Assembly (NCBI RefSeq): GCF_040459645.1
Contig: NZ_JARVHQ010000001.1
Coordinates: 1,550,001-1,614,000, forward strand
Direction of reading: 5' to 3'
DNA: 64,000 bases
Source of the DNA: Bacillus cereus group sp. RP43
GTDB taxonomy: Bacteria; Bacillota; Bacilli; Bacillales; Bacillaceae_G
Shown: positions 49,967 through 59,119 of the stretch, piece by piece
How positions within the stretch are numbered: position 1 is the stretch's first letter
Layout of the letters: each line of letters opens with the position of its first letter
The notes under the pieces: generated by a model
What the model was told of the DNA's origin: nothing
The model's input: only the letters and a program-made list of their open reading frames with translations
The model's database searches: none
Translations under genes and position numbers: made by a program

Positions 49967-50502
49967 TACCTAAATAAATTTCAATCGATTCTTTATGGCT
50001 GTTGGATTGAAGTAGTGTAGGAAAATAAAAGTTATTAGCGAATTAAAATAATTGGCAGATTCGTGACCGCTTTTTGGCAGTAAATGTGCCGGTTGTTTTG
50101 AAATCAAAGTGATATATTTGTATTGTGAGAAATGGCGGAAAACATTGCTCGCAAAATTCCTTATAACTGAAAATGGATCGTCATAACCGGTGGCGATGGT
50201 TGTAGATTGGATGAACAGTTGTTTCTTGTTTTCACATTCAATTGCAATTCACGTTGTGTAAACGGAGAAGGGCTTTTGCTCTTCTTCCAGGGACTTAATA
50301 ATGTTTGTGTAGATAAATGTAAACAACATTAGGTGGTTGGAAGAAGAATAAAACTTCATTTACCGGATTTATAGTTATAAAATTACGATGAAAGGGAAGT
50401 TGGTGCACAGTTGCCCTTTCATAATGAAAAAATAGTATATTACCTTTCTTAATGTACATATTAAGTAAAGTGTTTAATATCACACATAAAAGGCGGGGTA
50501 AT
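49967..50502. other. Long gap with hairpins, no gene seen
   Basis: About 536 bases. ATGAAAGGG (50388-50396) pairs with CCCTTTCAT (50414-50422) around an inner GTGCAC palindrome. AATGTT / AACATT lies near 50300-50330. GAAGGGC..GCTCTTC lies near 50267-50287. The minus-strand frame at 50295-50516 has no ribosome site and is not credible. Confidence 0.45.
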
Positions 50503-50670
50503 ATGAGTGAAAACAAGAAAAATGAAGAATTGAATAAGATAAAGAAGTATTATTTTAATGAGGATAATCAACCAGTAGCTGGTATAGAGTTAACTTTGCC
50601 GCCTGATATAGGAAGCATGTTAGACCTGAAATCAGATGATGATGAAAGTAGAGAAAGTAATAATGAATAA
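50503..50670 (+). CDS. Small acidic phage protein
   Basis: 55 residues from ATG 50503, with GGCGGGG upstream. Charged ends (SENKKNEELNK, KSDDDESRESNNE) flank a short IELTLPPDIG core. Function unknown. Confidence 0.7.
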   Translation: MSENKKNEELNKIKKYYFNEDNQPVAGIELTLPPDIGSMLDLKSDDDESRESNNE

Positions 50671-50677
50671 GTTTAAT

Positions 50678-50706
50678 CTAAGCATCCATTCGGATGCTTT
50701 TTATTT
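50678..50706 (+). terminator. Terminator after the 50503 gene
   Basis: AAGCATCC / GGATGCTT with loop ATTC, then TTTATTTT. It precedes the packaging operon. Confidence 0.85.
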
Positions 50707-50726
50707 TGGAGGAGGAATATGAACAA

Positions 50727-50948
50727 ATGAAACTAAATAAACAAGAACAAACAGCTATTATAGGTAACTTAATAAATAATACTATTGGTTTGGGGTTAGT
50801 AAAGGAACATATTGATCCACAGAAATTAGAAAAGGCTGTAGCTTTGTATAATGAAATTAGTGAAGATATGACACCGAAACAAACAAGAGAATCACTTATT
50901 AATGTATTGGATAAAACGATTGATGAATTCTTAGTGAGTAAGGAGTGA
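50727..50948 (+). CDS. Small phage protein of unknown function
   Basis: 73 residues from ATG 50727, helical, with no motif. GGAGGAGG lies 11 bases upstream. An ATG at 50719 fits that site better but opens only a three-codon frame (ATG AAC AAA TGA). Confidence 0.65.
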   Translation: MKLNKQEQTAIIGNLINNTIGLGLVKEHIDPQKLEKAVALYNEISEDMTPKQTRESLINVLDKTIDEFLVSKE

Positions 50949-50954
50949 GGATAG

Positions 50955-51128
50955 ATGTGTGAGCATAAGTATCAGGTGCTAGATAGTGAGACTACTTCTT
51001 TTTATTCTGATGCTAATCGTTATGGTGTAGATGTATCAGCTACTTTCTATTGTAAGAAGTGCCTTGATATTCAACACCGAGAGAAGCGGATTGATACAGG
51101 TGTGATTGAGGTTAAGGATAGTGAATGA
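50955..51128 (+). CDS. Small zinc-ribbon-like phage protein
   Basis: 57 residues from ATG 50955. It begins MCEHKYQ, with a Cys/His pair, and has YCKKCLDIQH, a CxxC plus His, suggesting one zinc site. AGTGAGG is upstream, and the stop overlaps the start of the HNH gene. Function unknown. Confidence 0.65.
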   Translation: MCEHKYQVLDSETTSFYSDANRYGVDVSATFYCKKCLDIQHREKRIDTGVIEVKDSE

Positions 51129-51456
51129 ATATAAAACAAAACAACAGAAGCGTAAGTTTTATGATAGTGGTGAGTGGAAGAGAACACGAGAACAAGTAAA
51201 GAAGCGTGACAACTATGAATGCCAAGAGTGTAAACGCAATGGTAGTGTTCGTGTGGACACCAATGAGTACAGCGAGAGTGCCAAGCGTAAGAAGATTCAA
51301 CTCGTTGTCCATCATATAAAGGAACTTGAACACCATCCAGAACTTGCATTAGAAATAGATAATTTAGAAACCGTCTGCGTATTGCATCACAACAAAGAAC
51401 ACGATAGAACATTCAAAAAGAAACCGAATAAATGGGAAAACGATGAAAAGTGGTAA
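51121..51456 (+). CDS. HNH endonuclease next to terminase
   Basis: 111 residues from GTG 51121. It has the CQEC zinc knuckle, VVHHIKELEHHPELALEIDNLETVCVLHHNKEH (HNH active site) and the typical FYDSGEWKRTREQVKKRDNYEC start. In cos-type siphophages such HNH proteins assist TerL in cos cleavage. A TTG at 51106 would add five residues. Confidence 0.92.
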   Translation: MNEYKTKQQKRKFYDSGEWKRTREQVKKRDNYECQECKRNGSVRVDTNEYSESAKRKKIQLVVHHIKELEHHPELALEIDNLETVCVLHHNKEHDRTFKKKPNKWENDEKW

Positions 51457-51459
51457 AAA

Positions 51460-51575
51460 TGATTCAACATAAACACCCCCCGGTTCAAAAATTGGGCTTT
51501 TTTTCGTCTAAGGGGCACCGGAGGAGGGGGTTAACTGTCAGGTTTTTTTCGGAATTACGCACGTAAGGGGGGGTG
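51460..51575. other. Putative cos site
   Basis: The gap between HNH and TerS holds G/C blocks unusual in this AT-rich DNA: CCCCCCGG (51476-51483), GGGGCACCGGAGGAGGGGG (51512-51530) and GGGGGGGTGGG near 51567-51577. In related HNH-TerS-TerL phages the cohesive end is cut in this gap. The exact nick positions cannot be read. Confidence 0.5.
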
Positions 51576-51580
51576 GGTAG

Positions 51581-51892
51581 ATGGCTGTTAGTATTATAAG
51601 GTTAAAAGAACAGCTCATGAATAGTATTGATATTGCAGATTTAGTCGAAGTTGAAAAGGTAGAAAGATACATTGATCTTGTTAAAGCATTTAGAAAAATA
51701 AATAAAACTATTAATAAGGAAGGCGAGTCCGTAACAGTAAAAAACGGTTCTCAAGTTTTTGTTAAAGCCCACCCTCTCATAGGAGAAAGGAATAAAATTA
51801 ACAGTTCTTTAATCGCGTTAGGCAGAGATATAAAGTTTGTTGTTAAGGCTAACATTCCTAATGCGGGTTATAGTGAAAGTGATCTAACATGA
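51581..51892 (+). CDS. Terminase small subunit, P27 family
   Basis: 103 residues. Pattern KVERYIDLVKAFRKINKTINKEG-SVTVKNGSQVFVKAHPLIGERNKINSSLIALGRDI is typical of P27-type TerS, which recognises the packaging site. The stop overlaps the TerL start by 4 bases. Confidence 0.9.
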   Translation: MAVSIIRLKEQLMNSIDIADLVEVEKVERYIDLVKAFRKINKTINKEGESVTVKNGSQVFVKAHPLIGERNKINSSLIALGRDIKFVVKANIPNAGYSESDLT

Positions 51893-53556
51893 TTGGGCAA
51901 AAGTACATTGGTGAATATATTGAACTTTATCGAAGTGGAAAAGTGAAGTTCAATAAAGAAAGAGAATTGTTAATTGAATATCTAGAAAAATATGTTTTGA
52001 ACAGAGACGATTTATATTTTGATGATGAAATGATTGAGAAGTGTATTCGCTTCGGTGAGAAGTGGTACTTTCCATTACAATCTTTTCAGAAATTCTTAAT
52101 AGCATTCGTCTTTTTATTTTACAAGAAAAATGGACGCGTATTTTATCGTAAATTTCTTTGGATGCTTGGGCGTGGTGGCGGTAAAAACGGATTAATATCA
52201 GTCATTATTCACTTTTTAATTAGTGAAATGCATGGTATTCCGGAGTATAACATTTCCGTTGTTGCAAACAGTGAAGAACAAGCGAAAACAAGTCCTGATG
52301 AAGTTCATAAATGCGTTAAACGAAATGAAATATTGCAACGAGCATTTAAAACAACATTAACTCAAACTGTTTCCAAAGCTACCGGAAGTGTATTGAAGTT
52401 TAGGACATCAAACGGAGATACGAAAGATGGTTTGCGTGATGGCGCGGTTGTATTTGATGAAATACATCAATACGAAAGCAATAAAGATGTTCGAGTCCAT
52501 ATCAGTGGCTTAGGGAAAAAGAAAAATCCACGCGAATTTTATATTGGTACAGATGGATATGTACGTGATGGTTTCTTAGATAAGCAAAAAGAAAAAGCAA
52601 TGAAGGTTTTAAATGGTGAAGCCCGTCCAAACGCTATCTTTCCATTCATTTGTAAATTGAATGATGAAAAAGAAGTTGATGATCCGGATAATTGGGAAAT
52701 GGCAAACCCTATGTTATCGCAGCCGTTAAGCGAGTATGCTGAAGGGTTACTTGAAACGATAAAGGAAGAGTATGAAGATTTAGAGGATGATCCAAGTAAC
52801 AGAGAAGAGTTCATGACAAAGCGTATGAACTTACCCGTTACAAATTTAGAACGCTCTGTTGCAAAATGGTCAGAAATCCTTGCTACAAATCGCCCGTTTC
52901 CTGATTTATATGGTCAAGAATGTATCGGAGCGTTAGACTTTGCAAGTATGCGAGACTTTGCTGCATGTGGACTTTTGTTTAGAAAAAATGGCGATTATAT
53001 TTTTAAAACACATTCATTTGTGCGTAAGGAATTTGTTGATATTTACTATGGCTATTCAAAAAAAGCTGGTGAATATAAAAAACAAAAATTCGCACCAATT
53101 AAAGAATGGGAAGAACAAGGGCTGCTAACAGTTGTGGACGAACCAACTATAAATCCATCTCACATTGTAGATTGGTTTGTAGCGATGCGTGAGAGTTACG
53201 GACTTAAAAAGATTATAGGTGATAATTTCAGATTAGAAGCTATAAAACCATTGTTAATAGCTGAAGGTTTTGAAGTTGAAATTATTAGAAATCCTAAAGC
53301 AATTCACAGTTTACTAGCACCACGTATTGAAATGGCCTTTGCAAATAAACAAATTATTTTTGATGATAATCCTCTAATGCGCTGGTATACGCAAAATGTA
53401 TTAGTTGTTATTAAAGGTGATGGCAACAAGATTTATGAGAAAAAAGAACCTGTGCGAAGGAAAACGGATGGATTCCAGTGTTTTGTCCATGCTCTTTATC
53501 GAGCTGACGAGATACGAGAGTCAACAGAGTTCTTAATAGGCGATATTAAATTCTAA
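51889..53556 (+). CDS. Terminase large subunit
   Basis: 555 residues. ATPase Walker A-like GRGGGKNG is at 94-101, Walker B VVFDEIH near 187, and the RNase H-like nuclease starts with IGALDFASMRDFAACGLLF near 345. Packages DNA into proheads through the portal. Confidence 0.96.
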   Translation: MIGQKYIGEYIELYRSGKVKFNKERELLIEYLEKYVLNRDDLYFDDEMIEKCIRFGEKWYFPLQSFQKFLIAFVFLFYKKNGRVFYRKFLWMLGRGGGKNGLISVIIHFLISEMHGIPEYNISVVANSEEQAKTSPDEVHKCVKRNEILQRAFKTTLTQTVSKATGSVLKFRTSNGDTKDGLRDGAVVFDEIHQYESNKDVRVHISGLGKKKNPREFYIGTDGYVRDGFLDKQKEKAMKVLNGEARPNAIFPFICKLNDEKEVDDPDNWEMANPMLSQPLSEYAEGLLETIKEEYEDLEDDPSNREEFMTKRMNLPVTNLERSVAKWSEILATNRPFPDLYGQECIGALDFASMRDFAACGLLFRKNGDYIFKTHSFVRKEFVDIYYGYSKKAGEYKKQKFAPIKEWEEQGLLTVVDEPTINPSHIVDWFVAMRESYGLKKIIGDNFRLEAIKPLLIAEGFEVEIIRNPKAIHSLLAPRIEMAFANKQIIFDDNPLMRWYTQNVLVVIKGDGNKIYEKKEPVRRKTDGFQCFVHALYRADEIRESTEFLIGDIKF

Positions 53557-53564
53557 TAAAGGGG

Positions 53565-54710
53565 GTGATAATCATTGGATGGTTAGGTTCAGTATTTAAA
53601 AGAAATAAAGAGTTAGAATTTATGCTAGATCTAGATTTGATTGCTGATACGGCAAATAGGCTTCATATGAAACGATTAGCACTTGATACATGCGTATCTT
53701 TTTTAGGGAGAACGATTAGTCAATCTGAATTCAGGGTAAGAAACGGTAAAACATTTGAGAAGAATGAGCTTTATTATCGACTAAACGTTAGACCGAATAA
53801 GAATATGACTGCAAGTACCTTCTGGGAAAGATTTATCCGTAAACTTATTTATGATAATGAGTGTTTAGTTGTACAGGCGGATGATGGTGATTTGCTTATT
53901 GCTGATGGATTTCAGCATAACGAATATGCCGTATATGAAGATATTTTTACAGATGTAACAGTAAAAGATTACACATTTAAGAGAAGTTTTAAACAAAGCG
54001 AAGTTATTCACTTAAAGTATCGAAATGATAAATTATCTCCACTTATTGATGGTTTATTTGCAGATTACGGTGATTTATTTGGTAGGATATTAAACTCACA
54101 GAAGCGTAAAAATCAAGTTCGTGGAACGGTTGATATGGATATGATTGGAGCTAAAACAGAAGAACAAATAGCGAAGTTACAAGAGTTTATAGACAACATG
54201 TATAAGTCGATTGGCTCAAAAGATATAGCTATTGTTCCGCAACAAAAGGGTATTAATTATAACGAGATATACAATGGTGTTGCAAATGGGCCGAGTGTGG
54301 AAGAAATTAACAAAGTAACAAATGGTTTCTTAAATCAAGTAGCTATGGCATTTGGTATTCCAACGGCTTTATTATATGGAGAAATGGCTGATGTAGAGAA
54401 GCAAACGAAAAACTACATGCTTTTTACAGTACGGCCATTATTAAAAAAATTATCTGATGAAGCGAATGTTAAATTCTTTGAAATGAATGAGTATCTTTTA
54501 GGGAAAAAGATTGAAATTAAGGCTGTTTCTTATCAAAGTATATTTGACCTTGCAACAAGTATTGATAAGCTCATATCTTCAAGTGCATTTACAGGAAATG
54601 AGATTCGATCAGAAGTAGATTATGAAGATTCGGATGATCCGAACTTAAATGTTCATCACATTACGAAAAACTATACAAGATTAGATAAATCTGAAGGGGG
54701 TGAGAAATAA
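53565..54710 (+). CDS. Portal protein, HK97 family
   Basis: 381 residues from GTG 53565. The sequence WLGSVFKRNKE, RLNVRPNKNMTASTFWERFI and the LYGEMADVEKQTKNYMLFTVRPLL region match HK97-type portals. The ribosome site AAAGGGGGTG overlaps the GTG; an ATT at 53574 would be the better-spaced, unconventional start. Ends in TAATG overlap with the protease. Confidence 0.93.
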   Translation: MIIIGWLGSVFKRNKELEFMLDLDLIADTANRLHMKRLALDTCVSFLGRTISQSEFRVRNGKTFEKNELYYRLNVRPNKNMTASTFWERFIRKLIYDNECLVVQADDGDLLIADGFQHNEYAVYEDIFTDVTVKDYTFKRSFKQSEVIHLKYRNDKLSPLIDGLFADYGDLFGRILNSQKRKNQVRGTVDMDMIGAKTEEQIAKLQEFIDNMYKSIGSKDIAIVPQQKGINYNEIYNGVANGPSVEEINKVTNGFLNQVAMAFGIPTALLYGEMADVEKQTKNYMLFTVRPLLKKLSDEANVKFFEMNEYLLGKKIEIKAVSYQSIFDLATSIDKLISSSAFTGNEIRSEVDYEDSDDPNLNVHHITKNYTRLDKSEGGEK

Positions 54711-55453
54711 TGCAACATGTGAATATGAATAAGCTTTTAAATTTAAAACGAGATATTCGTTTTGAAGCTAAAGGAGAAAATGAGTATAAATTAACCGTTT
54801 ATGGGTCAATTGGTGGATGGTTTAGTGAAAATAATGCTGAAGCAGTAAGAAGAAAAATTCAAGATGTTAAAGCAGAAAAAATCCACGTTCATATTAATTC
54901 GGGTGGAGGTTCTGCATTCGATGGTGTAGCAATTTGTAATCAGTTAAAACAGCACAATGCAGAAATTATAGTTCATATTGATGGTTGGGCAGCTAGCGCC
55001 GCATCTGTAATTGCGATGGCAGGTGATAAAATCATTATGCCTAGCAATACTATGATGATGATTCATCAAGCAAGTACCTTTGAATATGGAAATGCAGATC
55101 TTTTTGAAAAAACAGCACGAGATTTACGAAAGATTGATTCAGCTTTAGCCGCATCTTATAAAAAACGTTTTGTTGGAACAGATGAAGAATTAAAACAGCT
55201 TTTAAAAGATGAAACTTGGCTAACAGCAGAGGAAGCTGTTGCTCTTGGTTTAGCTGATGAAATTGCTGATGAAATTGAAATTGATGATACGCAAGAAGAT
55301 GAAGAAGAGGAAGTTGTAGAAAATTTCAAAGAAGATTTAGTAGCTAAGTATACGAAACAACCAAATAATCAAAATCCAAAAGAGCCTATTCAAGAGCCTG
55401 TTAATACAAAACAGAATCTGAGTACGCTCTTTTTAACTTTAGGAGGAAAATAA
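54710..55453 (+). CDS. ClpP-like prohead protease
   Basis: 247 residues. Nucleophile Ser96 is in GWAASAASVIAM, His119 in MMIHQAST, with the third member expected in the AVALGLADEIAD segment. The acidic C-terminus is probably a scaffold-like tail. It matures the capsid. Confidence 0.93.
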   Translation: MQHVNMNKLLNLKRDIRFEAKGENEYKLTVYGSIGGWFSENNAEAVRRKIQDVKAEKIHVHINSGGGSAFDGVAICNQLKQHNAEIIVHIDGWAASAASVIAMAGDKIIMPSNTMMMIHQASTFEYGNADLFEKTARDLRKIDSALAASYKKRFVGTDEELKQLLKDETWLTAEEAVALGLADEIADEIEIDDTQEDEEEEVVENFKEDLVAKYTKQPNNQNPKEPIQEPVNTKQNLSTLFLTLGGK

Positions 55454-55456
55454 AAT

Positions 55457-56608
55457 ATGGTGATTAAATTTAATAATTTTGAAGATAAGAAACTAGCTTT
55501 TGCGAAAGCAACACAGGAAGGTACGGCAGAAGAACAATCAGCAGCATTGAATTCTATGATTGAAGCACTTGCTACAGATGTTCGTTCAGATATTTTAAAT
55601 CAAGTAAATGAATCTATGGTAGATCGTTCTATTATGCAGTCTCGTGGCGCTAATGTACTAACAAGTGAGGAAATGAAGTTCTTTAATGCAGTTGTGGAAG
55701 AAGGTGGCTTTAAGTCTACTGAAACATTACCAAAAACAACGCAAGAACGAATCTTTGATGATTTAGTTGAAGATCATCCTTTCTTACAACATATCGGTCT
55801 TGAAAATCTGGGCGCAGTAACAGAATTTATTTACGGAGACCCAGAGGGAGCAGCAGTATGGGGGCCGCTATTTGATGGGATCAAAGGCCAATTAAATGCT
55901 ACATTCCGTAAAGATAGCATTTCCCAACTTAAATTAACAGCGTTTATCCCATTAGCAAACGACATGCTGAAACTTGGGCCTGTTTGGGTAGAAAGATACG
56001 CTCGTACAATGATTACAGAAGCAATGAAAGTCGGATTAGAACGTGGATTTGTTGCTGGTACAGGTAAAAATGAACCTATTGGACTATTAAAAGATCCAAG
56101 TGGAAGTGTTGTGAATGGGGTATATCCAGATAAAAAGCCAGTAGGTACTTTAACGTTTGAACCAGGTCGTAAAACAATCAATGAATTAAAAGGCGTTGTT
56201 AAATTACTAGCTAAAAAATTAAACGCTGATGGTTCAGATGCAGATCGACCAAAAAATATTGCTGGTAAAGTGGTTATGGTAACTAATCCGTTTGATACTT
56301 TTGATATTCAAGCAAACGCGACAATTCAAAACGCAGCTGGAGTATATGTAACTAGCTTGCCATTTAACCCAATCCTTACAGAGTCGGTGTTTGTACCTCA
56401 AGGTAAAGTATTATTCTTTGTTAAAGGCCAGTATGTTGCAGCGATGGGAGGCACAGAACCAATCAAAAAGTACGAGGAAACATTAGCTTTAGAAGATGCA
56501 ACAGTTTATATTGCTAAACAATATGCTACAGGTAAACCAAAGGATAAATACACTTCACAAGTTTACACATTGAAACTTGAAGAAGTAACGCCACCAACAC
56601 AAGGGTGA
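55457..56608 (+). CDS. Major capsid protein, HK97 fold
   Basis: 383 residues. The first ~100 residues are helical delta-domain-like. Then ETLPKTTQERIFDDLVEDHPFLQHIGL and LKLTAFIPLANDMLKLGPVWVERYART, typical of this capsid group, follow. GAGGAAAATAAAAT precedes the ATG. Confidence 0.93.
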   Translation: MVIKFNNFEDKKLAFAKATQEGTAEEQSAALNSMIEALATDVRSDILNQVNESMVDRSIMQSRGANVLTSEEMKFFNAVVEEGGFKSTETLPKTTQERIFDDLVEDHPFLQHIGLENLGAVTEFIYGDPEGAAVWGPLFDGIKGQLNATFRKDSISQLKLTAFIPLANDMLKLGPVWVERYARTMITEAMKVGLERGFVAGTGKNEPIGLLKDPSGSVVNGVYPDKKPVGTLTFEPGRKTINELKGVVKLLAKKLNADGSDADRPKNIAGKVVMVTNPFDTFDIQANATIQNAAGVYVTSLPFNPILTESVFVPQGKVLFFVKGQYVAAMGGTEPIKKYEETLALEDATVYIAKQYATGKPKDKYTSQVYTLKLEEVTPPTQG

Positions 56609-56613
56609 TGTGA

Positions 56614-56907
56614 ATGGACAAAATAATTTCAGATCAGATTTTGCAGCAATTCAAAGATAGGATGCGATTAGGTGATGAGGAAGACGATAATCTAAGACGC
56701 ATCCTATTTGCATCCAATAAAGCTTTAATAAAAGACTGTGGATCATATGACATAAACGAAGACCAGACGTTCAAAGAATTAGTTTTTGAACGTTCCCGTT
56801 ATGTTTACAATGATGCACTTGAGTATTTTTCTGAAAATTTTTTAACAGAAATAAATAGCTTTGGCATTCAAAAAGCTTTAGAAGAAATCAAACTGGAAGG
56901 TGATTAA
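56614..56907 (+). CDS. Head-tail connector (gp6-like)
   Basis: 97 residues, all helical, in the slot after the capsid where the DNA-packaging adaptor sits. The FKELVFERSRYVYNDALEYFSENFLTEI pattern matches gp6-like connectors. Confidence 0.8.
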   Translation: MDKIISDQILQQFKDRMRLGDEEDDNLRRILFASNKALIKDCGSYDINEDQTFKELVFERSRYVYNDALEYFSENFLTEINSFGIQKALEEIKLEGD

Positions 56908-56908
56908 T

Positions 56909-57259
56909 ATGCGTCCTTTTCAGTACAAAAAACCACTGAATACAGGTGATTTTAGGAATCGAATTATCATTGAACAACCTGTAGTAATAAAAGATGAATT
57001 AAACCAAGTAATCGAAACATCTTGGCGGGAATTCAAAAAAGCCTGGTCAATGATAAAAACGGTGAAAGGTTCCGAGTATATTGAAGCTTCAGCTTCACAG
57101 GCTACACGGGTTTATCGTTTTGTGATTCCTTATACTTCTGGTATTACGGAAGAAATGCGAATTAATATGAAAGGTCGTATCTTTGATATTATCGAACCGC
57201 CAATGAATGACGATGAAATGTATCAAACATTGACTATTATCGCAAAGGAGCATGTTTAA
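56909..57259 (+). CDS. Head closure / head-tail adaptor protein
   Basis: 116 residues from ATG 56909, after GGAAGGTG. It starts MRPFQYKKPLNTGDFRNRIIIEQ and contains RVYRFVIPYTSGITEEMRI, typical of SPP1 gp16-type head closure proteins. GTG 56900 is in frame but overlaps the previous gene and the ribosome site. Confidence 0.85.
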   Translation: MRPFQYKKPLNTGDFRNRIIIEQPVVIKDELNQVIETSWREFKKAWSMIKTVKGSEYIEASASQATRVYRFVIPYTSGITEEMRINMKGRIFDIIEPPMNDDEMYQTLTIIAKEHV

Positions 57260-57260
57260 T

Positions 57261-57605
57261 ATGAACGATTTTGCGAGGGATCTTGCTAGAGAATTACAAA
57301 GATATGCAAATGTTGTGGAAGAAGAATTATTGACCACACAAGAAGAAGTGGCTGATGTTGCTGTAGAAAAATTAAAGCAAAATAGTCCTAAAAAAACAGG
57401 TGCTTATCGTAAAGGCTGGCGCAAGAAAAAAGAAGGAAAGGGTGTTATTCTTCATAATACACAAGGGCAATTAACACACCTTTTAGAAAATGGACATGCA
57501 AAAGTCGGTGGTGGTCGAGTACCAGCACAAGTGCACATTCGTCCAGTTGAAGAGTATGTAATTGACGAATTGCCAAGACGTATCGAAAGGACGATTGGGC
57601 AATGA
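57261..57605 (+). CDS. HK97 gp10-like tail/neck protein
   Basis: 114 residues from ATG 57261. GGAG lies 10 bases upstream, while ATG 57252 is only one base from it. SPKKTGAYRKGWRKK and LLENGHAKVGGGRV are the family signatures. Confidence 0.88.
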   Translation: MNDFARDLARELQRYANVVEEELLTTQEEVADVAVEKLKQNSPKKTGAYRKGWRKKKEGKGVILHNTQGQLTHLLENGHAKVGGGRVPAQVHIRPVEEYVIDELPRRIERTIGQ

Positions 57606-57934
57606 CATTAGGTGATTTAACAAAAATTCTTGAAGCTACAGGTTATCCTGTGGCTTATTCGCATTTCACAGCAACACCAACTAATCCAGTTCCAGCACCA
57701 CCTTATATTTGCTTTCTTGTGGATGGTTCAGCCAATCTCATGGCTGATAATAAGGTCTATCACAAGATAAATGATTTAAATATAGAGCTTTATACAAATA
57801 GAAAAGATTCAGTTGCAGAAGCCAAGCTTGAACAAGTCCTGAACGATCATGAAATACCTTATAATTCGCCATTCGAAGGGACTATTGAAACAGAAAAAAT
57901 ATATCAAAAATTTTATGAAACGAGGTTGATATAA
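57602..57934 (+). CDS. Tail terminator/completion protein
   Basis: 110 residues, overlapping the preceding gene by 4 bases. Position before the major tail protein and the sequence PYICFLVDGSANLMADNKVY..INDLNIELYTNRKD fit the tail-completion family. Confidence 0.8.
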   Translation: MTLGDLTKILEATGYPVAYSHFTATPTNPVPAPPYICFLVDGSANLMADNKVYHKINDLNIELYTNRKDSVAEAKLEQVLNDHEIPYNSPFEGTIETEKIYQKFYETRLI

Positions 57935-58522
57935 ATGAATGAAAACAAAGTAGCTTTCGGTTTAAAAAATGTCCATTATGCACTTTTTGACATTAAAGAT
58001 GGTGTAGTTACATTTAGTTCTCCAATTCCATTGCCAGGTGCGGTTGAATTAACGTTTGATCCACGAGGGGATTTAATTGAATTCTATGCTGATGACATGC
58101 TTTACTATGCAGCAAGTAACAACCAAGGATATGATGGTACGTTATCAATCGCAACTATTCCAGAAAAATTTGCTGTTGATGCATTAGGAGAGGAATTGGA
58201 CGAAGAAGACGGTGTGTTAAACGAGTTAGCTGATGCGAAAGGAAAACCATTTGCATTATTATTTGAATTCGATGGTGATGTACGTGCGACTCGACACGTT
58301 ATGTTTAACTGTTCAGCAAGTCGTCCAACACTTGCATCTAAAACGAAAACAAACTCGGCAGAGCCTAATACAAATGAACTTAAATTTGTATCAAGCCCTA
58401 TTGATATTAACGGGAAACGCATGGTTAAAACGAAAACTACTACTAAATCAAAACAAGATATTTATGATAATTGGTACAAAAAAGTGTATACAAAAGTACC
58501 TACATTAGCAAAAGGAGCGTAA
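57935..58522 (+). CDS. Major tail (tube) protein, phi13-like
   Basis: 195 residues. Contains VHYALFDIKDGVVTFSSPIPLPGAVELTF and SNNQGYDGTLSIATIPEKF, typical of this tube family. AGGTTGATATAA precedes the ATG. Confidence 0.9.
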   Translation: MNENKVAFGLKNVHYALFDIKDGVVTFSSPIPLPGAVELTFDPRGDLIEFYADDMLYYAASNNQGYDGTLSIATIPEKFAVDALGEELDEEDGVLNELADAKGKPFALLFEFDGDVRATRHVMFNCSASRPTLASKTKTNSAEPNTNELKFVSSPIDINGKRMVKTKTTTKSKQDIYDNWYKKVYTKVPTLAKGA

Positions 58523-58526
58523 GCAA

Positions 58527-58889
58527 ATGGAAAAGACAATTACAATAGATGGAAAACAAGTCAGATTAAAAAGCACAGCAGCAACGGTTAAACGCTATAA
58601 AGCACAATTTAGACGTGATTTATTTGCGGATATGCTTAAATTAGGGGTTATTGCTCCTTCAAATCCTCAAGCTGGCTCACTAGCTACTATTGATTTAGCG
58701 AATGCAGATTTGAGTAAAGTGGATTTTGAGGTTGTTTATGATTTAGTTTGGTTATATGCGAAAACAGCAAATCCGGAAATTGCGGAACCAATTACATGGC
58801 TAGATGGTTTTGATGAATTCCCTATTTCTGAGATTCTTCCAGAAATTATGGATATGATTCAAAGTACAATGGGAGCAAAAAAAAAATAA
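58527..58889 (+). CDS. Tail assembly chaperone, G-type
   Basis: 120 residues, ending in GAKKK just after a run of ten A (58877-58886). In siphophages the G product and a G-T fusion made by ribosomal frameshifting both chaperone the tape measure. See the T entry. Confidence 0.9.
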   Translation: MEKTITIDGKQVRLKSTAATVKRYKAQFRRDLFADMLKLGVIAPSNPQAGSLATIDLANADLSKVDFEVVYDLVWLYAKTANPEIAEPITWLDGFDEFPISEILPEIMDMIQSTMGAKKK

Positions 58890-59104
58890 AGAAAACTAAT
58901 GGAGAGCAAGGAGCTTTCGGTGATGAAGAGTTATCAACCGATACGTTCCTTGCTCTTTGTTATAAATCAAAGCTAACACATTGGGATTTAGAAGTTATGA
59001 CAATTGGTGACTGTTTTGATTACATTGCTGAATTCGCTGAAATGGAGAATCCAGACAAAGACAAAACGCGTAAAGCGAGCCAAAAAGACTTCGATTCATT
59101 CTAA
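58886..59104 (+). CDS. Tail assembly chaperone T extension, by -1 frameshift
   Basis: After a -1 slip on the A10 run (58877-58886), translation continues I-K-K-T-N-G-E-Q-G-A for 72 residues, with FLALCYKSKLTHWDLEVMTIGD then a stop at 59102. This frame has no start with a ribosome site of its own, so it is read only as the fusion (about 192 residues). The T part has the helical pattern and size of siphophage T domains. Confidence 0.85.
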   Translation: MKKTNGEQGAFGDEELSTDTFLALCYKSKLTHWDLEVMTIGDCFDYIAEFAEMENPDKDKTRKASQKDFDSF

Positions 59105-59119
59105 GAAAGGAGTGAGATG

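Noticed and set aside
50295..50516. Minus-strand 73-codon frame in a gap
   Set aside because: No ribosome site, overlaps the next gene's promoter region, composition not protein-like.
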